DNA of 64,000 nt from Clostridiales bacterium (lineage in GTDB: Bacteria; Bacillota; Clostridia; Oscillospirales; Oscillospiraceae): contig JAJQFJ010000036.1 of NCBI GenBank assembly GCA_021201185.1, positions 1 through 64,000 of the forward strand, written 5' to 3'. Shown here piece by piece: positions 1 through 8,675 of the stretch. Position 1 is the stretch's first letter. Every line of letters begins with the position of its first letter. The notes beneath the pieces are model-generated. The model saw only the letters and a list, made by a program, of their open reading frames with translations, had not been told where the DNA came from and did no database searches. Both the position numbers and the translations under genes were made by a program.

Positions 1-2910
1 CCAGCCGTCGCCGCCGAAGATCCAGCAGGACTTCTTGTTCAGGTAATCCTTCTGCTTCAGAATCTCCTGAGCGGCCTCGCAGCCGCAGGCCTCCAGAGCG
101 GCGATGAGCGCCTTGGTGGGCTCCTGGTTGTCGGCGGAGGAGTTGTAGGTGTCCAGCCAGGCAGCGGCAGCGGCCTTGACCTCGTCCCCGGCGTTCTCGG
201 CCAGAGCCTCGACCTTGGCCTTCAGGGAGTCACGGATGGCCTTCTGGCCCTGATACATACCGAAGCCGTGCTCGGCGTTGTCCTCAAACAGGGAGTTGGC
301 CCAGGCGGGACCATTGCCCTCCTTGTTGACGGTGTAGGGGGAGGTGGCAGCGGTGCCGCCCCAGATGGAGGAGCAGCCGGTGGCGTTGGAGATGAACATC
401 CGGTCACCGAACAGCTGGGTGATGATGCGGGCGTAGGTGCTCTCGGCGCAGCCGGCGCAGGAGCCGGAGAACTCCAGCAGCGGGGTCTTGAACTGGGAGC
501 CCTTGACGGAGTTGTCCACCAGCTCGTCCTTGACGGAGACGTTGGCGACGCAGTAGTCGAATACGGGCTGCTGATCCAGCTGGCTCTCCTGGGGAACCAT
601 GGTCAGGCTCTTGGTGGGGCAGACACCGGCGCAGACGCCGCAGCCCATGCAGTCCAGGGGAGAGACGGCCAGAGCGAACTTGTACTTGCCCTTGCCCGGG
701 CCCACCTTGAAGTCGGCCATCTTGGTCTGGGCGGGAGCGGCGGCCTGCTCATCGGCATCCAGGGCGTAGGCCCGCAGGGTGGCGTGGGGGCAGACAAAGG
801 CGCACTGGTTACAGGCGACGCACTTGGTGGGATCCCACTCCACCACGTTGACGGCCACGCCACGCTTCTCATAGGCGGAAGCGCCGGAGGCGAAGGTGCC
901 GTCCACCATGGGCTCGAAGGCGGAGACGGGGAGGCTGTAGCCGTTCATGGCGTTGATGGGCTGCATGACCTCCTTGACCAGCTTGACGGTGTCGGCACGG
1001 CCGGTGAGCTCGGCGGGCTCGGCATCGGGAGCGGGGTTGGCCCAGGACTCGGGGATCTCATGCTTGACGAAGGCGGTGGCGCCGGCGTCGATGGCGTCCC
1101 AGTTCTTCTGGACCACGTCGCGGCCCTTCTTCAGGTAGGAGTGCTCGGCGGCGTCCTTCATGTACTGGATGGCGTCCTCGGGAGGCAGCACCTTGGCCAG
1201 AGCGAAGAAAGCGGACTGGAGGACGGTGTTGGTACGCTTGCCCATGCCCACCTTCTGGGCCAGGTCGATGGCGTTGATGGTGTACAGGTTGATCTTGTGA
1301 TCATACATGTACTTCTTGCTCTCGGCGGAGAGGTGCTGCTCCAGCTCCTCAAAGCTCCACTGGCAGTTGACCAGGAAGGTGCCGCCGTCCTTGATGTCGT
1401 TGACGATCTTGAAGTGCTTGGTGATGTAGGAGGGGTTGTGGCAGGCCACGAAGTCCGCCTTGTTGATGTAGTAGGGGCTGCGGATGGGCTTGTCGCCGAA
1501 GCGCAGGTGGGAGACGGTGACGCCGCCGGTCTTCTTGGAGTCATACTGGAAGTAGGCCTGGACGTACTTGTCGGTGTGGTCGCCGATGATCTTGATGGAG
1601 TTCTTGTTGGCGCCCACGGTGCCGTCGCCGCCGAGGCCCCAGAACTTGACCTCCACGGTGCCCTCAGCAGCGGTGTTGGGGGCGGGCTTCTCCTCCAGGG
1701 AGAGGTAGGTCACGTCGTCGGTGATGCCGATGGTGAAGTGCTCACGAGGCTCGTCCTTGGACAGCTCCTCATACACAGCGAAGATGGAGGAGGGGGGAGT
1801 ATCCTTGGAGCCCAGACCGTAGCGGCCGCCGGAGACGGACACGTCGTTGCGTCCGGCCTTGGCCAGAGCGGTGACCACGTCCAGATACAGAGGCTCGCCC
1901 AGAGCGCCCGGCTCCTTGGTGCGGTCCAGCACGGCGACCTTCTTGGCGCTCTCGGGGAGGGCGGCCAGCAGGCGCTCAGCGGAGAAGGGCCGATACAGAT
2001 GGACGTTAATCATGCCCACCTTTTCGCCGTGAGCGTTCAGGTAGTCCACCACCTCGGAGGTCACGTCGTTGACGGAGCCCATGGCGATGATGACCCGGTC
2101 AGCGTCGGCAGCGCCGTAGTAGTTAACCGGCTTGTAGTCGGTGCCGATCTTCTCGTTGATCATGTCCATGTACTTCTCCACCACGTCGGGGACTGCGTCA
2201 TAGAACTTGTTGCAGGCCTCACGGTGCTGGAAGAAGGTGTCGTCGTTCTCGTGGGAGCCGCGGACGACGCCGTGGTTGGGGTTCAGTGCGTGATCCCGGA
2301 AGGCCTGGACAGCGTCCATGTTGACCATCTCGGCCAGATCCTTGTAGTCCCAGACGGACAGCTTCTGGATCTCGTGGGAGGTGCGGAAGCCGTCGAAGAA
2401 GTTCAGGAAGGGCACCCTGCTCTCGATGGCGGCCAGATGGGCCACAGGGGCCAGGTCCATGACCTCCTGGGGGTTGGCCTCGGAGAGCATGGCAAAGCCG
2501 GTCTGACGGCAGGCCATGACGTCCTCGTGATCGCCGAAGATGTTCAGAGCGTGGGTGGTCAGGGCACGGGCGGCCACGTGGAGCACGCCGGGGAGCAGCT
2601 CGCCTGCGATCTTGTACATGTTGGGGATCATCAGCAGCAGGCCCTGAGAGGCGGTGTAGGTGGTGGTCAGCGCGCCTGCGGCCAGAGAGCCGTGGACGGT
2701 GCCGGCGGCGCCGGCCTCAGACTGCATCTCGATCACCTTGACGGTGTTGCCGAAGATGTTCTTCTGGCCCTGGGCTGCCCACTGATCCACATAGTCCGCC
2801 ATGGGGCTGGACGGGGTGATGGGGTAGATGCCGGCAACCTCGGTAAACGCATAGGATACCCATGCGGCCGCGTTGTTCGCATCCATGGATTTTTGTTTTC
2901 TGACAACCAT
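1..2910 (-). CDS. nifJ: Pyruvate:ferredoxin (flavodoxin) oxidoreductase, 3' end beyond the window
   Basis: Minus-strand translation from ATG at 2910 (MVVRKQKSMDANNAAAWVSYAFTEVAGIYPITPSSPMADYVDQWAAQGQKNIFGN...), two 4Fe-4S motifs (CVACNQCAFVCP, CMGCGVCAGVCP), SD aggaggag upstream. Missing from the ORF track because the frame runs off the window edge. Confidence 0.95.
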   Translation of the reverse strand, partial: MVVRKQKSMDANNAAAWVSYAFTEVAGIYPITPSSPMADYVDQWAAQGQKNIFGNTVKVIEMQSEAGAAGTVHGSLAAGALTTTYTASQGLLLMIPNMYKIAGELLPGVLHVAARALTTHALNIFGDHEDVMACRQTGFAMLSEANPQEVMDLAPVAHLAAIESRVPFLNFFDGFRTSHEIQKLSVWDYKDLAEMVNMDAVQAFRDHALNPNHGVVRGSHENDDTFFQHREACNKFYDAVPDVVEKYMDMINEKIGTDYKPVNYYGAADADRVIIAMGSVNDVTSEVVDYLNAHGEKVGMINVHLYRPFSAERLLAALPESAKKVAVLDRTKEPGALGEPLYLDVVTALAKAGRNDVSVSGGRYGLGSKDTPPSSIFAVYEELSKDEPREHFTIGITDDVTYLSLEEKPAPNTAAEGTVEVKFWGLGGDGTVGANKNSIKIIGDHTDKYVQAYFQYDSKKTGGVTVSHLRFGDKPIRSPYYINKADFVACHNPSYITKHFKIVNDIKDGGTFLVNCQWSFEELEQHLSAESKKYMYDHKINLYTINAIDLAQKVGMGKRTNTVLQSAFFALAKVLPPEDAIQYMKDAAEHSYLKKGRDVVQKNWDAIDAGATAFVKHEIPESWANPAPDAEPAELTGRADTVKLVKEVMQPINAMNGYSLPVSAFEPMVDGTFASGASAYEKRGVAVNVVEWDPTKCVACNQCAFVCPHATLRAYALDADEQAAAPAQTKMADFKVGPGKGKYKFALAVSPLDCMGCGVCAGVCPTKSLTMVPQESQLDQQPVFDYCVANVSVKDELVDNSVKGSQFKTPLLEFSGSCAGCAESTYARIITQLFGDRMFISNATGCSSIWGGTAATSPYTVNKEGNGPAWANSLFEDNAEHGFGMYQGQKAIRDSLKAKVEALAENAGDEVKAAAAAWLDTYNSSADNQEPTKALIAALEACGCEAAQEILKQKDYLNKKSCWIFGGDGW

Positions 2911-3100
2911 GATTTTGGACTCCTCCTTCATGACGAAGACTGTGTTTTCCGCACCTCCGGCGGGACCGGCCCGCGCCAAAGCGACCCGAAAGGGACGCAC
3001 AGAAAAGGCCGTGCCCGGCGGGATGGCAGATCATCTCGGTCATTCGATTCCAAAGCCAATGCTTTTACTCCATAATCATATCAGCAATTTGACCGTTTGT

Positions 3101-3120
3101 AAACCATGAAATCGTGGTTT
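3101..3120. promoter_or_regulatory. Inverted repeat AAACCATG-aaat-CGTGGTTT between divergent nifJ and the flavodoxin-like gene; possible operator or 5'UTR hairpin
   Basis: 8-bp near-perfect inverted repeat read directly; function unknown. Confidence 0.3.
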
Positions 3121-3369
3121 TTATGTGATTTTCTTCAGATTTTACAGTTAGCAATGGCTTACTTTTGGTGGAAAGTTGCAAAATTGGGGCTATCCGGCAA
3201 AATCTGCCCAATGATGGGAAAATAGTTGGACAAAATCCGGGGTGAGGCGGGGCCGTTGGCTCCCCTCCAAAGATTATCCATGACTAACCGGCTGCCCTGT
3301 GCTATCATATCCTATATAGGAAAACCGCCAAATCCGGCGGCGAAGTGATTTTTGCAAGGAGTGACAGAT

Positions 3370-3990
3370 ATGAAGGTACTGCTCATCAACGGAAGCCCCC
3401 ATGAGAAGGGCTGCACCTATACCGCCCTGGCTGAGGTGGCCTCCGCCCTGGAACGTGAGGGCGTGGAGACCGAGCTGTTCTGGGTGGGGAATCATCCCGT
3501 GCCCGGGTGCATCGCCTGCGGCAAGTGCGCCGCAACCGGCCAGTGCGTCTTTGACGGCGGCATCCACCAGATCACCGACGAGCTGGACAGCATCGACGGC
3601 ATCGTGGTGGGCTCCCCCGTGTACTACGCCTCCGCCTCCGGACAGATCACGTCCTTCCTGGACCGGTTGTTTTATGTCAACGGAAAGCGGATGGCGGGCA
3701 AGCTGGGGGCCAGCGTAGTCTCCTGCCGCCGGGGTGGGGCCACTGCCGCCTTTGACCAGCTGAACAAGTACTTCCTCATCAGCAATATGACGGTGGTGGG
3801 TTCCCAGTACTGGAACCAGGTCCACGGCAACACCCCCGACGAGGTGCGCCAGGACGAGGAGGGTCTCCAGACCATGCGCACCCTGGCCGCCAATATGGCC
3901 TGGCTGCTCAAGAGCATCCGGGCAGGCCGGGAGGCGGGCGTCCCCGCCCCGGTGTACGAGGCAAAGCGGGGGACGAACTTTATCCGGTGA
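3370..3990 (+). CDS. Flavodoxin family protein / NADPH-dependent FMN reductase-like
   Basis: MKVLLINGSPHEKGCTYTAL... with FMN-binding GSPHEKG loop and CIACGKC motif; SD AAGGAG before 3370. Confidence 0.85.
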   Translation: MKVLLINGSPHEKGCTYTALAEVASALEREGVETELFWVGNHPVPGCIACGKCAATGQCVFDGGIHQITDELDSIDGIVVGSPVYYASASGQITSFLDRLFYVNGKRMAGKLGASVVSCRRGGATAAFDQLNKYFLISNMTVVGSQYWNQVHGNTPDEVRQDEEGLQTMRTLAANMAWLLKSIRAGREAGVPAPVYEAKRGTNFIR

Positions 3991-4020
3991 CAAAGCGCCA
4001 GCCCCCAAACCGCAAAAAGA

Positions 4021-4057
4021 ACCCGCTCGAAAGTCTTTCCCAACCTTCGAGCGGGTT
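4021..4057. terminator. Bidirectional rho-independent terminator between the flavodoxin-like gene (+) and tRNA-Gln (-)
   Basis: ACCCGCTCGAA / TTCGAGCGGGT stem with A-rich 5' and TTTTCT 3' flanks. Confidence 0.8.
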
Positions 4058-4062
4058 TTCTA

Positions 4063-4136
4063 TGGCAGCGGGAGAAGGATTCGAACCCTCACATACAGAG
4101 TCAGAGTCTGCTGTGCTACCCTTACACAATCCCGCT
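4063..4136 (-). tRNA. tRNA-Gln (anticodon CTG), CCA encoded
   Basis: RC AGCGGGATTGTGTAAGGGTAGCACAGCAGACTCTGACTCTGTATGTGAGGGTTCGAATCCTTCTCCCGCTGCCA; 7-bp acceptor stem, anticodon loop CTCTGAC, T-loop TTCGAAT. Confidence 0.93.
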
Positions 4137-4414
4137 ATATCAGTCTTGCCGTTGTCTGACGACCTTTATCATTATATTCATTTTCGTCTGCTTGTCAAGG
4201 GCTTTGTCGGATTTTTTTGTTGCCCTGGCGAAGGACATCTCCCCGGCTCGCCTGGCTGTGCTCCGGCCGGGAGAATCCCGCGCGCAGGTTTTGCCCCCTC
4301 CTCCGCACCCCCGCTGCTCTGTCGCGGAAGTCTCAAGCGTTTTTTGACAGTCTCTTTGCCCGGGGCCATGCGGCCCCGGGCATTTTCTCCTAGGCGCTCA
4401 GCCTGTTGTCCGGC

Positions 4415-4549
4415 TCAGCAGCCGCAGCCGTTGCCGTTGCCGCAGCTGCCGCAGCCACAGCCGCAGCCGCCACAGCAGAAGATGAGGATGATCAGGATAA
4501 TGATCCACAGACAGCCTCCGTTGCCCCAACCGTTGTTACAGCATCCCAT
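4415..4549 (-). CDS. 44-aa Gly/Cys-rich single-pass membrane microprotein (below the ORF-track size cutoff)
   Basis: MGCCNNGWGNGGCLWIIILIILIFCCGGCGCGCGSCGNGNGCGC*; SD-like GGGAGG upstream; hydrophobic core flanked by Gly/Cys. Confidence 0.65.
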   Translation of the reverse strand: MGCCNNGWGNGGCLWIIILIILIFCCGGCGCGCGSCGNGNGCGC

Positions 4550-4790
4550 AATGAGAACAACCTCCCGTCAGAAATTGCGGGGCCGGGTCCTCCCGGCCTC
4601 CAAGCCATCCTATGCGCCCGGAGAAAATGGGTGCAGACCACCGGGCATTTGGGCGAAATTCCGGCCAAATTCTCCCGTCCGGTGTCTCTGGGGACTGGAC
4701 ACCATCCCGGAAATCGATTAGAATAGATGCAATGAATTTCAGCGCCGGAGGAATCGCTCCCCGGCAACAGGACAGAGGGAACAGACAGCT

Positions 4791-7634
4791 ATGCAGGATC
4801 ACATCTATGTAAAGGGTGCTCGGGTCAACAATCTGAAAAACGTGGACGTCACCATTCCCCGGGACAAGCTGGTGGTGCTCACCGGTCTGTCCGGGTCGGG
4901 GAAATCCTCCCTGGCCTTTGACACCATCTACGCCGAGGGCCAGCGGCGGTATGTGGAGAGCCTCTCCTCCTATGCCCGGATGTTCCTGGGCCAGATGGAG
5001 AAGCCGGACGTGGACTATATCGACGGCCTGTCCCCCGCCATCTCCATCGACCAGAAGACCACCTCCAAGAATCCCCGCTCCACAGTGGGCACCGTCACCG
5101 AAATTTACGACTACCTCCGGCTCCTGTGGGCAAGGGTGGGCACCCCCCACTGCCCCAACTGCGGCAAGGAGATCCGCCAGCAGACGGTGGATCAGATCGT
5201 GGATCAGGTCATGGCTCTGTCCCCTGCCTCCCGTGTGCTCATCCTGGCTCCGGTCGTTCGGGGGAGGAGGGGAGAGCACGTCAAGGTATTTGAGGACGCC
5301 CGGCGGTCCGGCTATGTCCGGGTCCGGGTGGACGGCATCCTCTATGACCTGACCGAGACGATCCAGCTGGAGAAGAACAAAAAGCACAGCATCGAGATCG
5401 TGGTGGACCGTCTGGTCATCCGGGAGGACATCACCCAGCGGCTCACCGACTCCATCGAGACGGCCTCCGCCCTCTCCGGGGGACTGGTCATCGTCAACCT
5501 GGCCCGGGAGGATAAAGACATCACCTTCTCCCAGAACTACGCCTGTGAGGACTGCGGCATCTCCATCGAGGAGCTGACCCCCCGGATGTTCTCCTTTAAC
5601 AACCCCTACGGGGCCTGTCCGGAGTGCTCCGGACTGGGCAGCCGGATGAAGGTGGACCCGGAGCTGATCGTCCCCAATCCCTCCCTGACCCTGCTGGGTG
5701 GGGCCATCAACGCCTCCGGCTGGAACAACATCAAGTCGGACAGCATCAGCCGGATGTACTTCGACGCCCTGGGCAAAAAGTACCATTTTGAGCTGGATCA
5801 GCCCTTTAAGACCCTCTCCGACGAGGCAAAGCACGTCATCTTCTACGGCACCGACGGGGAAAAGCTCACCCTCCACTACGACCAACCCCGGGGCAAGGGG
5901 ACGCTGTATCAGCCCTTCGAGGGTGTGCTGAACAATCTGGAGCGCCGCTACCGGGAGACCCAGTCCGAGCCCATGAAGCGGGAGCTGGAGCAGTCCATGC
6001 GCGAGTGCCCCTGCCCTGCCTGTCAGGGCCGCCGTCTCCGGCGGGAGGCGCTGGCGGTGACGGTGGGAGGCCTCTCCATCGACCAGGTCTGCAACCTGTC
6101 GGTGGAGGACGCTCTGGTCTTTTTCGACCATCTGGAGCTGACCCATCAGCAGATGCTCATTGCAGAGCAGATTCTCAAGGAGATCAAGAACCGTCTGGGC
6201 TTTCTCCGCAGCGTGGGTCTGCAATACCTCACCCTGAGCCGGAAGGCGGGCACCCTCTCCGGCGGGGAGAGTCAGCGCATCCGCCTGGCCACTCAGATCG
6301 GCTCCTCCCTGATGGGGGTGCTCTATATCCTGGACGAGCCATCCATCGGCCTGCACCAGCGGGACAACAATCTGCTGCTGGAGACCCTGAAAAATCTCCG
6401 TGACCTGGGCAACACCCTCATCGTGGTGGAGCACGACGAGGACACCATGCGGGCGGCGGACTGGATCATCGACGTGGGGCCGGGGGCCGGTATTCACGGG
6501 GGAGAGATCGTAGCCACCGGGACCGCCGAGGACATCATGAACACCCCCGGCTCTGTCACCGGGGCCTATCTCTCCGGTCGGAAGCGTATCCCCGTCCCCG
6601 CCCAGCGCCGCCCGGGGAACGGGACGTTCCTCACTGTCCGGGGGGCGCGGGAGAACAATTTGCAGGGCATTGACGTGTCTGTCCCCCTGGGCACCTTTAC
6701 CGTCGTCACCGGGGTCTCTGGTTCCGGCAAGTCCTCTCTGGTCAACGAGATCATCCACAAGCGCCTCGCCGCCGACCTGAACCGGGCCAAGGTGCGCTCC
6801 GGCCGCCACGACAGCCTGGAGGGGGAGGAGTATCTGGACAAGGTCATCTGCATCGACCAGTCCCCCATCGGCCGGACCCCCCGCTCCAACCCCGCCACCT
6901 ACACCGGTCTGTTCTCCGACATCCGGGACCTGTTCGCCTCCACTCAGGATGCCAAGAGCCGGGGCTACACCGCCGGACGGTTCTCCTTCAACACCCGGGG
7001 CGGACGGTGCGAAGCCTGCGGCGGCGACGGCCTGGTGAAGATCGAGATGCACTTCCTGCCGGACGTCTACGTCCCCTGCGAGGTGTGCAAGGGCAAGCGG
7101 TACAACCGGGAGTCCCTGGAGGTGCGCTACAAGGGGAAGAATATCTGGGAGGTCCTGGACATGACGGTGGACGAGGCACTGGACTTTTTCCAGCCTCTCC
7201 CCAAGCTGTACAACCGGATCAAGACCCTGTACGACGTGGGCCTGGGCTATATCAAGCTGGGCCAGTCCTCCACCACCCTCTCCGGGGGCGAGGCCCAGCG
7301 GGTGAAGCTGGCCACCGAGCTGTCCCGGGTCTCCACCGGGCGCACCTTCTATATCCTGGACGAGCCCACCACCGGGCTGCACACGGCGGACGTGCACCGG
7401 CTGGTGGAGGTGCTCCAGCGGCTGGTGGACGCCGGAAACACCGTCCTGGTCATCGAGCACAATCTGGACGTGGTGAAGTCGGCGGACTGGCTCATTGACC
7501 TGGGACCGGAGGGGGGCGTCGGGGGCGGACATCTGGTCTGCACCGGGACGCCGGAGACGGTGGCCCAGTGCGCCGAATCCTACACCGGGCAATATCTCAG
7601 GCCCATCCTGGAGCGGGACCGGGAGAGGGAGTAA
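4791..7634 (+). CDS. uvrA: Excinuclease ABC subunit A
   Basis: [65 protein letters not shown]..., two Walker A motifs, zinc-finger Cys pairs, LSGGE signatures. Confidence 0.99.
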   Translation: MQDHIYVKGARVNNLKNVDVTIPRDKLVVLTGLSGSGKSSLAFDTIYAEGQRRYVESLSSYARMFLGQMEKPDVDYIDGLSPAISIDQKTTSKNPRSTVGTVTEIYDYLRLLWARVGTPHCPNCGKEIRQQTVDQIVDQVMALSPASRVLILAPVVRGRRGEHVKVFEDARRSGYVRVRVDGILYDLTETIQLEKNKKHSIEIVVDRLVIREDITQRLTDSIETASALSGGLVIVNLAREDKDITFSQNYACEDCGISIEELTPRMFSFNNPYGACPECSGLGSRMKVDPELIVPNPSLTLLGGAINASGWNNIKSDSISRMYFDALGKKYHFELDQPFKTLSDEAKHVIFYGTDGEKLTLHYDQPRGKGTLYQPFEGVLNNLERRYRETQSEPMKRELEQSMRECPCPACQGRRLRREALAVTVGGLSIDQVCNLSVEDALVFFDHLELTHQQMLIAEQILKEIKNRLGFLRSVGLQYLTLSRKAGTLSGGESQRIRLATQIGSSLMGVLYILDEPSIGLHQRDNNLLLETLKNLRDLGNTLIVVEHDEDTMRAADWIIDVGPGAGIHGGEIVATGTAEDIMNTPGSVTGAYLSGRKRIPVPAQRRPGNGTFLTVRGARENNLQGIDVSVPLGTFTVVTGVSGSGKSSLVNEIIHKRLAADLNRAKVRSGRHDSLEGEEYLDKVICIDQSPIGRTPRSNPATYTGLFSDIRDLFASTQDAKSRGYTAGRFSFNTRGGRCEACGGDGLVKIEMHFLPDVYVPCEVCKGKRYNRESLEVRYKGKNIWEVLDMTVDEALDFFQPLPKLYNRIKTLYDVGLGYIKLGQSSTTLSGGEAQRVKLATELSRVSTGRTFYILDEPTTGLHTADVHRLVEVLQRLVDAGNTVLVIEHNLDVVKSADWLIDLGPEGGVGGGHLVCTGTPETVAQCAESYTGQYLRPILERDRERE

Positions 7635-7686
7635 GGCTGTCCTCCCCCCGTTCTTCCGATTTCATCAAAATTTAAGGGCAAAACGG

Positions 7687-7715
7687 TTGTGTTTCGACGC
7701 AACTGTCGGTATACT
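7687..7715 (+). promoter_or_regulatory. Putative sigma-A promoter TTGTGT-N17-TATACT
   Basis: Direct match upstream of the CDS at 7795. Confidence 0.5.
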
Positions 7716-7794
7716 GAGCGGTGGGGCATTTTTGCCCTGCCGGCCCACCTGACTGTCCGCTCCCTGCCATCGTTCCCCTGAAGGAGGATATCCC

Positions 7795-8274
7795 TTGTTT
7801 GACTGGCTGACGGAAACCCTTGCCGGGAAGTACATCTTTGTCTTTTTCGCCTCCATGATCCCCGTGACCGAGCTTCGAGGGGCCATCCCCATTGCCGCAG
7901 GGCTGGGCCTGCCTCTGATCCCCTCCGCCATCACCTGTGTTCTGGGGAACATGGTGCCGGTGCCCTTTATCATTCTCTTTGTCCGCCGCATCTTCGCCTG
8001 GCTGCGCCGTGTGTTTCCCAAAGTGGACGGCGTGCTCTCCCGTCTGGAGGGGAAGGCTTACAAGCAGAAGGCGCTCATCGACAAATACAAGCTCCTGGGC
8101 CTTTACGTCCTGGTGGCCATTCCTCTCCCCGGCACCGGGGCGTGGACCGGCTCCATGGTGGCGGCCCTGTTTGACATCTCTTTGAAGCGGGCTTTCCCCG
8201 TCATCTTTGCCGGAGTGGCCACCGCCGGGGTGATCGTAGGGGCGCTCACGGGCGGGGTCGTGGCCCTGCTGTGA
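7795..8274 (+). CDS. Small multidrug export-like membrane protein (COG2426 type), TTG start
   Basis: MFDWLTETLAGKYIFVFFASMIPVTELRGAIPIAAGLGLPLIPS...; SD AAGGAGG before TTG. Confidence 0.8.
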   Translation: MFDWLTETLAGKYIFVFFASMIPVTELRGAIPIAAGLGLPLIPSAITCVLGNMVPVPFIILFVRRIFAWLRRVFPKVDGVLSRLEGKAYKQKALIDKYKLLGLYVLVAIPLPGTGAWTGSMVAALFDISLKRAFPVIFAGVATAGVIVGALTGGVVALL

Positions 8275-8317
8275 CCGATTCCGCCCTCCCGCCATAGAAT
8301 GGTCTGAGGTGAGGGAT

Positions 8318-8620
8318 ATGGAACCGATGACCGCCGCCGTGGCCCTGCTGGCCGCCTTTGGGCTGGCCGCCCTGCTCTGGCTGTTTTTTGGACGCTTTCT
8401 GCTCCCCGTGGGGGAGCTGTCCCCGGTGGAGGTGCGTCTCCGCCCCGGTCCGGGGCTGGAGCAGACCCTCCGGGGTTTGACCTGGCTGTCCGCCGCCGGT
8501 CTGCTGGAGAGCCGCATCTCCGTCCTGGGCATAGGTCTGCTCCCGGAGGAACGGGCGGAGACACTCCAAATCCTCCGCCGCTGGCCGGAGGTGAAGGTGG
8601 TGGAGGGGGAGACATTGTAG
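8318..8620 (+). CDS. Hypothetical protein with N-terminal TM segment
   Basis: MEPMTAAVALLAAFGLAALLWLFFGRFLLPVGELSPVEVRL...; same strand, between the COG2426-like gene and recD2. Confidence 0.6.
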   Translation: MEPMTAAVALLAAFGLAALLWLFFGRFLLPVGELSPVEVRLRPGPGLEQTLRGLTWLSAAGLLESRISVLGIGLLPEERAETLQILRRWPEVKVVEGETL

Positions 8621-8675
8621 GCCCTTCGGCGGATTCGCACACAAAGATTCGTGCCCAAAGAAAGGAGGACGTCCC

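Noticed and set aside
268-3075. 935-aa plus-strand ORF antisense to nifJ
   Set aside because: Low-complexity Gly/Val/Leu/Asp/His translation in the antisense of a clear PFOR gene; GC-rich codon bias removes antisense stops.
4359-4382. Perfect GC-rich inverted repeat TGCCCGGGGCC..GGCCCCGGGCA
   Set aside because: Stem is strong, but the U-rich tail is on the plus strand where no gene ends; not called a terminator with confidence.
4406-4726. Plus-strand Ala-rich ORF (MSGSAAAAVAVAAAAAATAAAATAEDEDD)
   Set aside because: Shadow of the minus-strand Gly/Cys microprotein gene; the minus frame has an SD, a TM core and a plausible composition.
4536-7592. 1018-aa minus-strand ORF antisense to uvrA
   Set aside because: Antisense artefact; the plus strand encodes full-length UvrA with all motifs.
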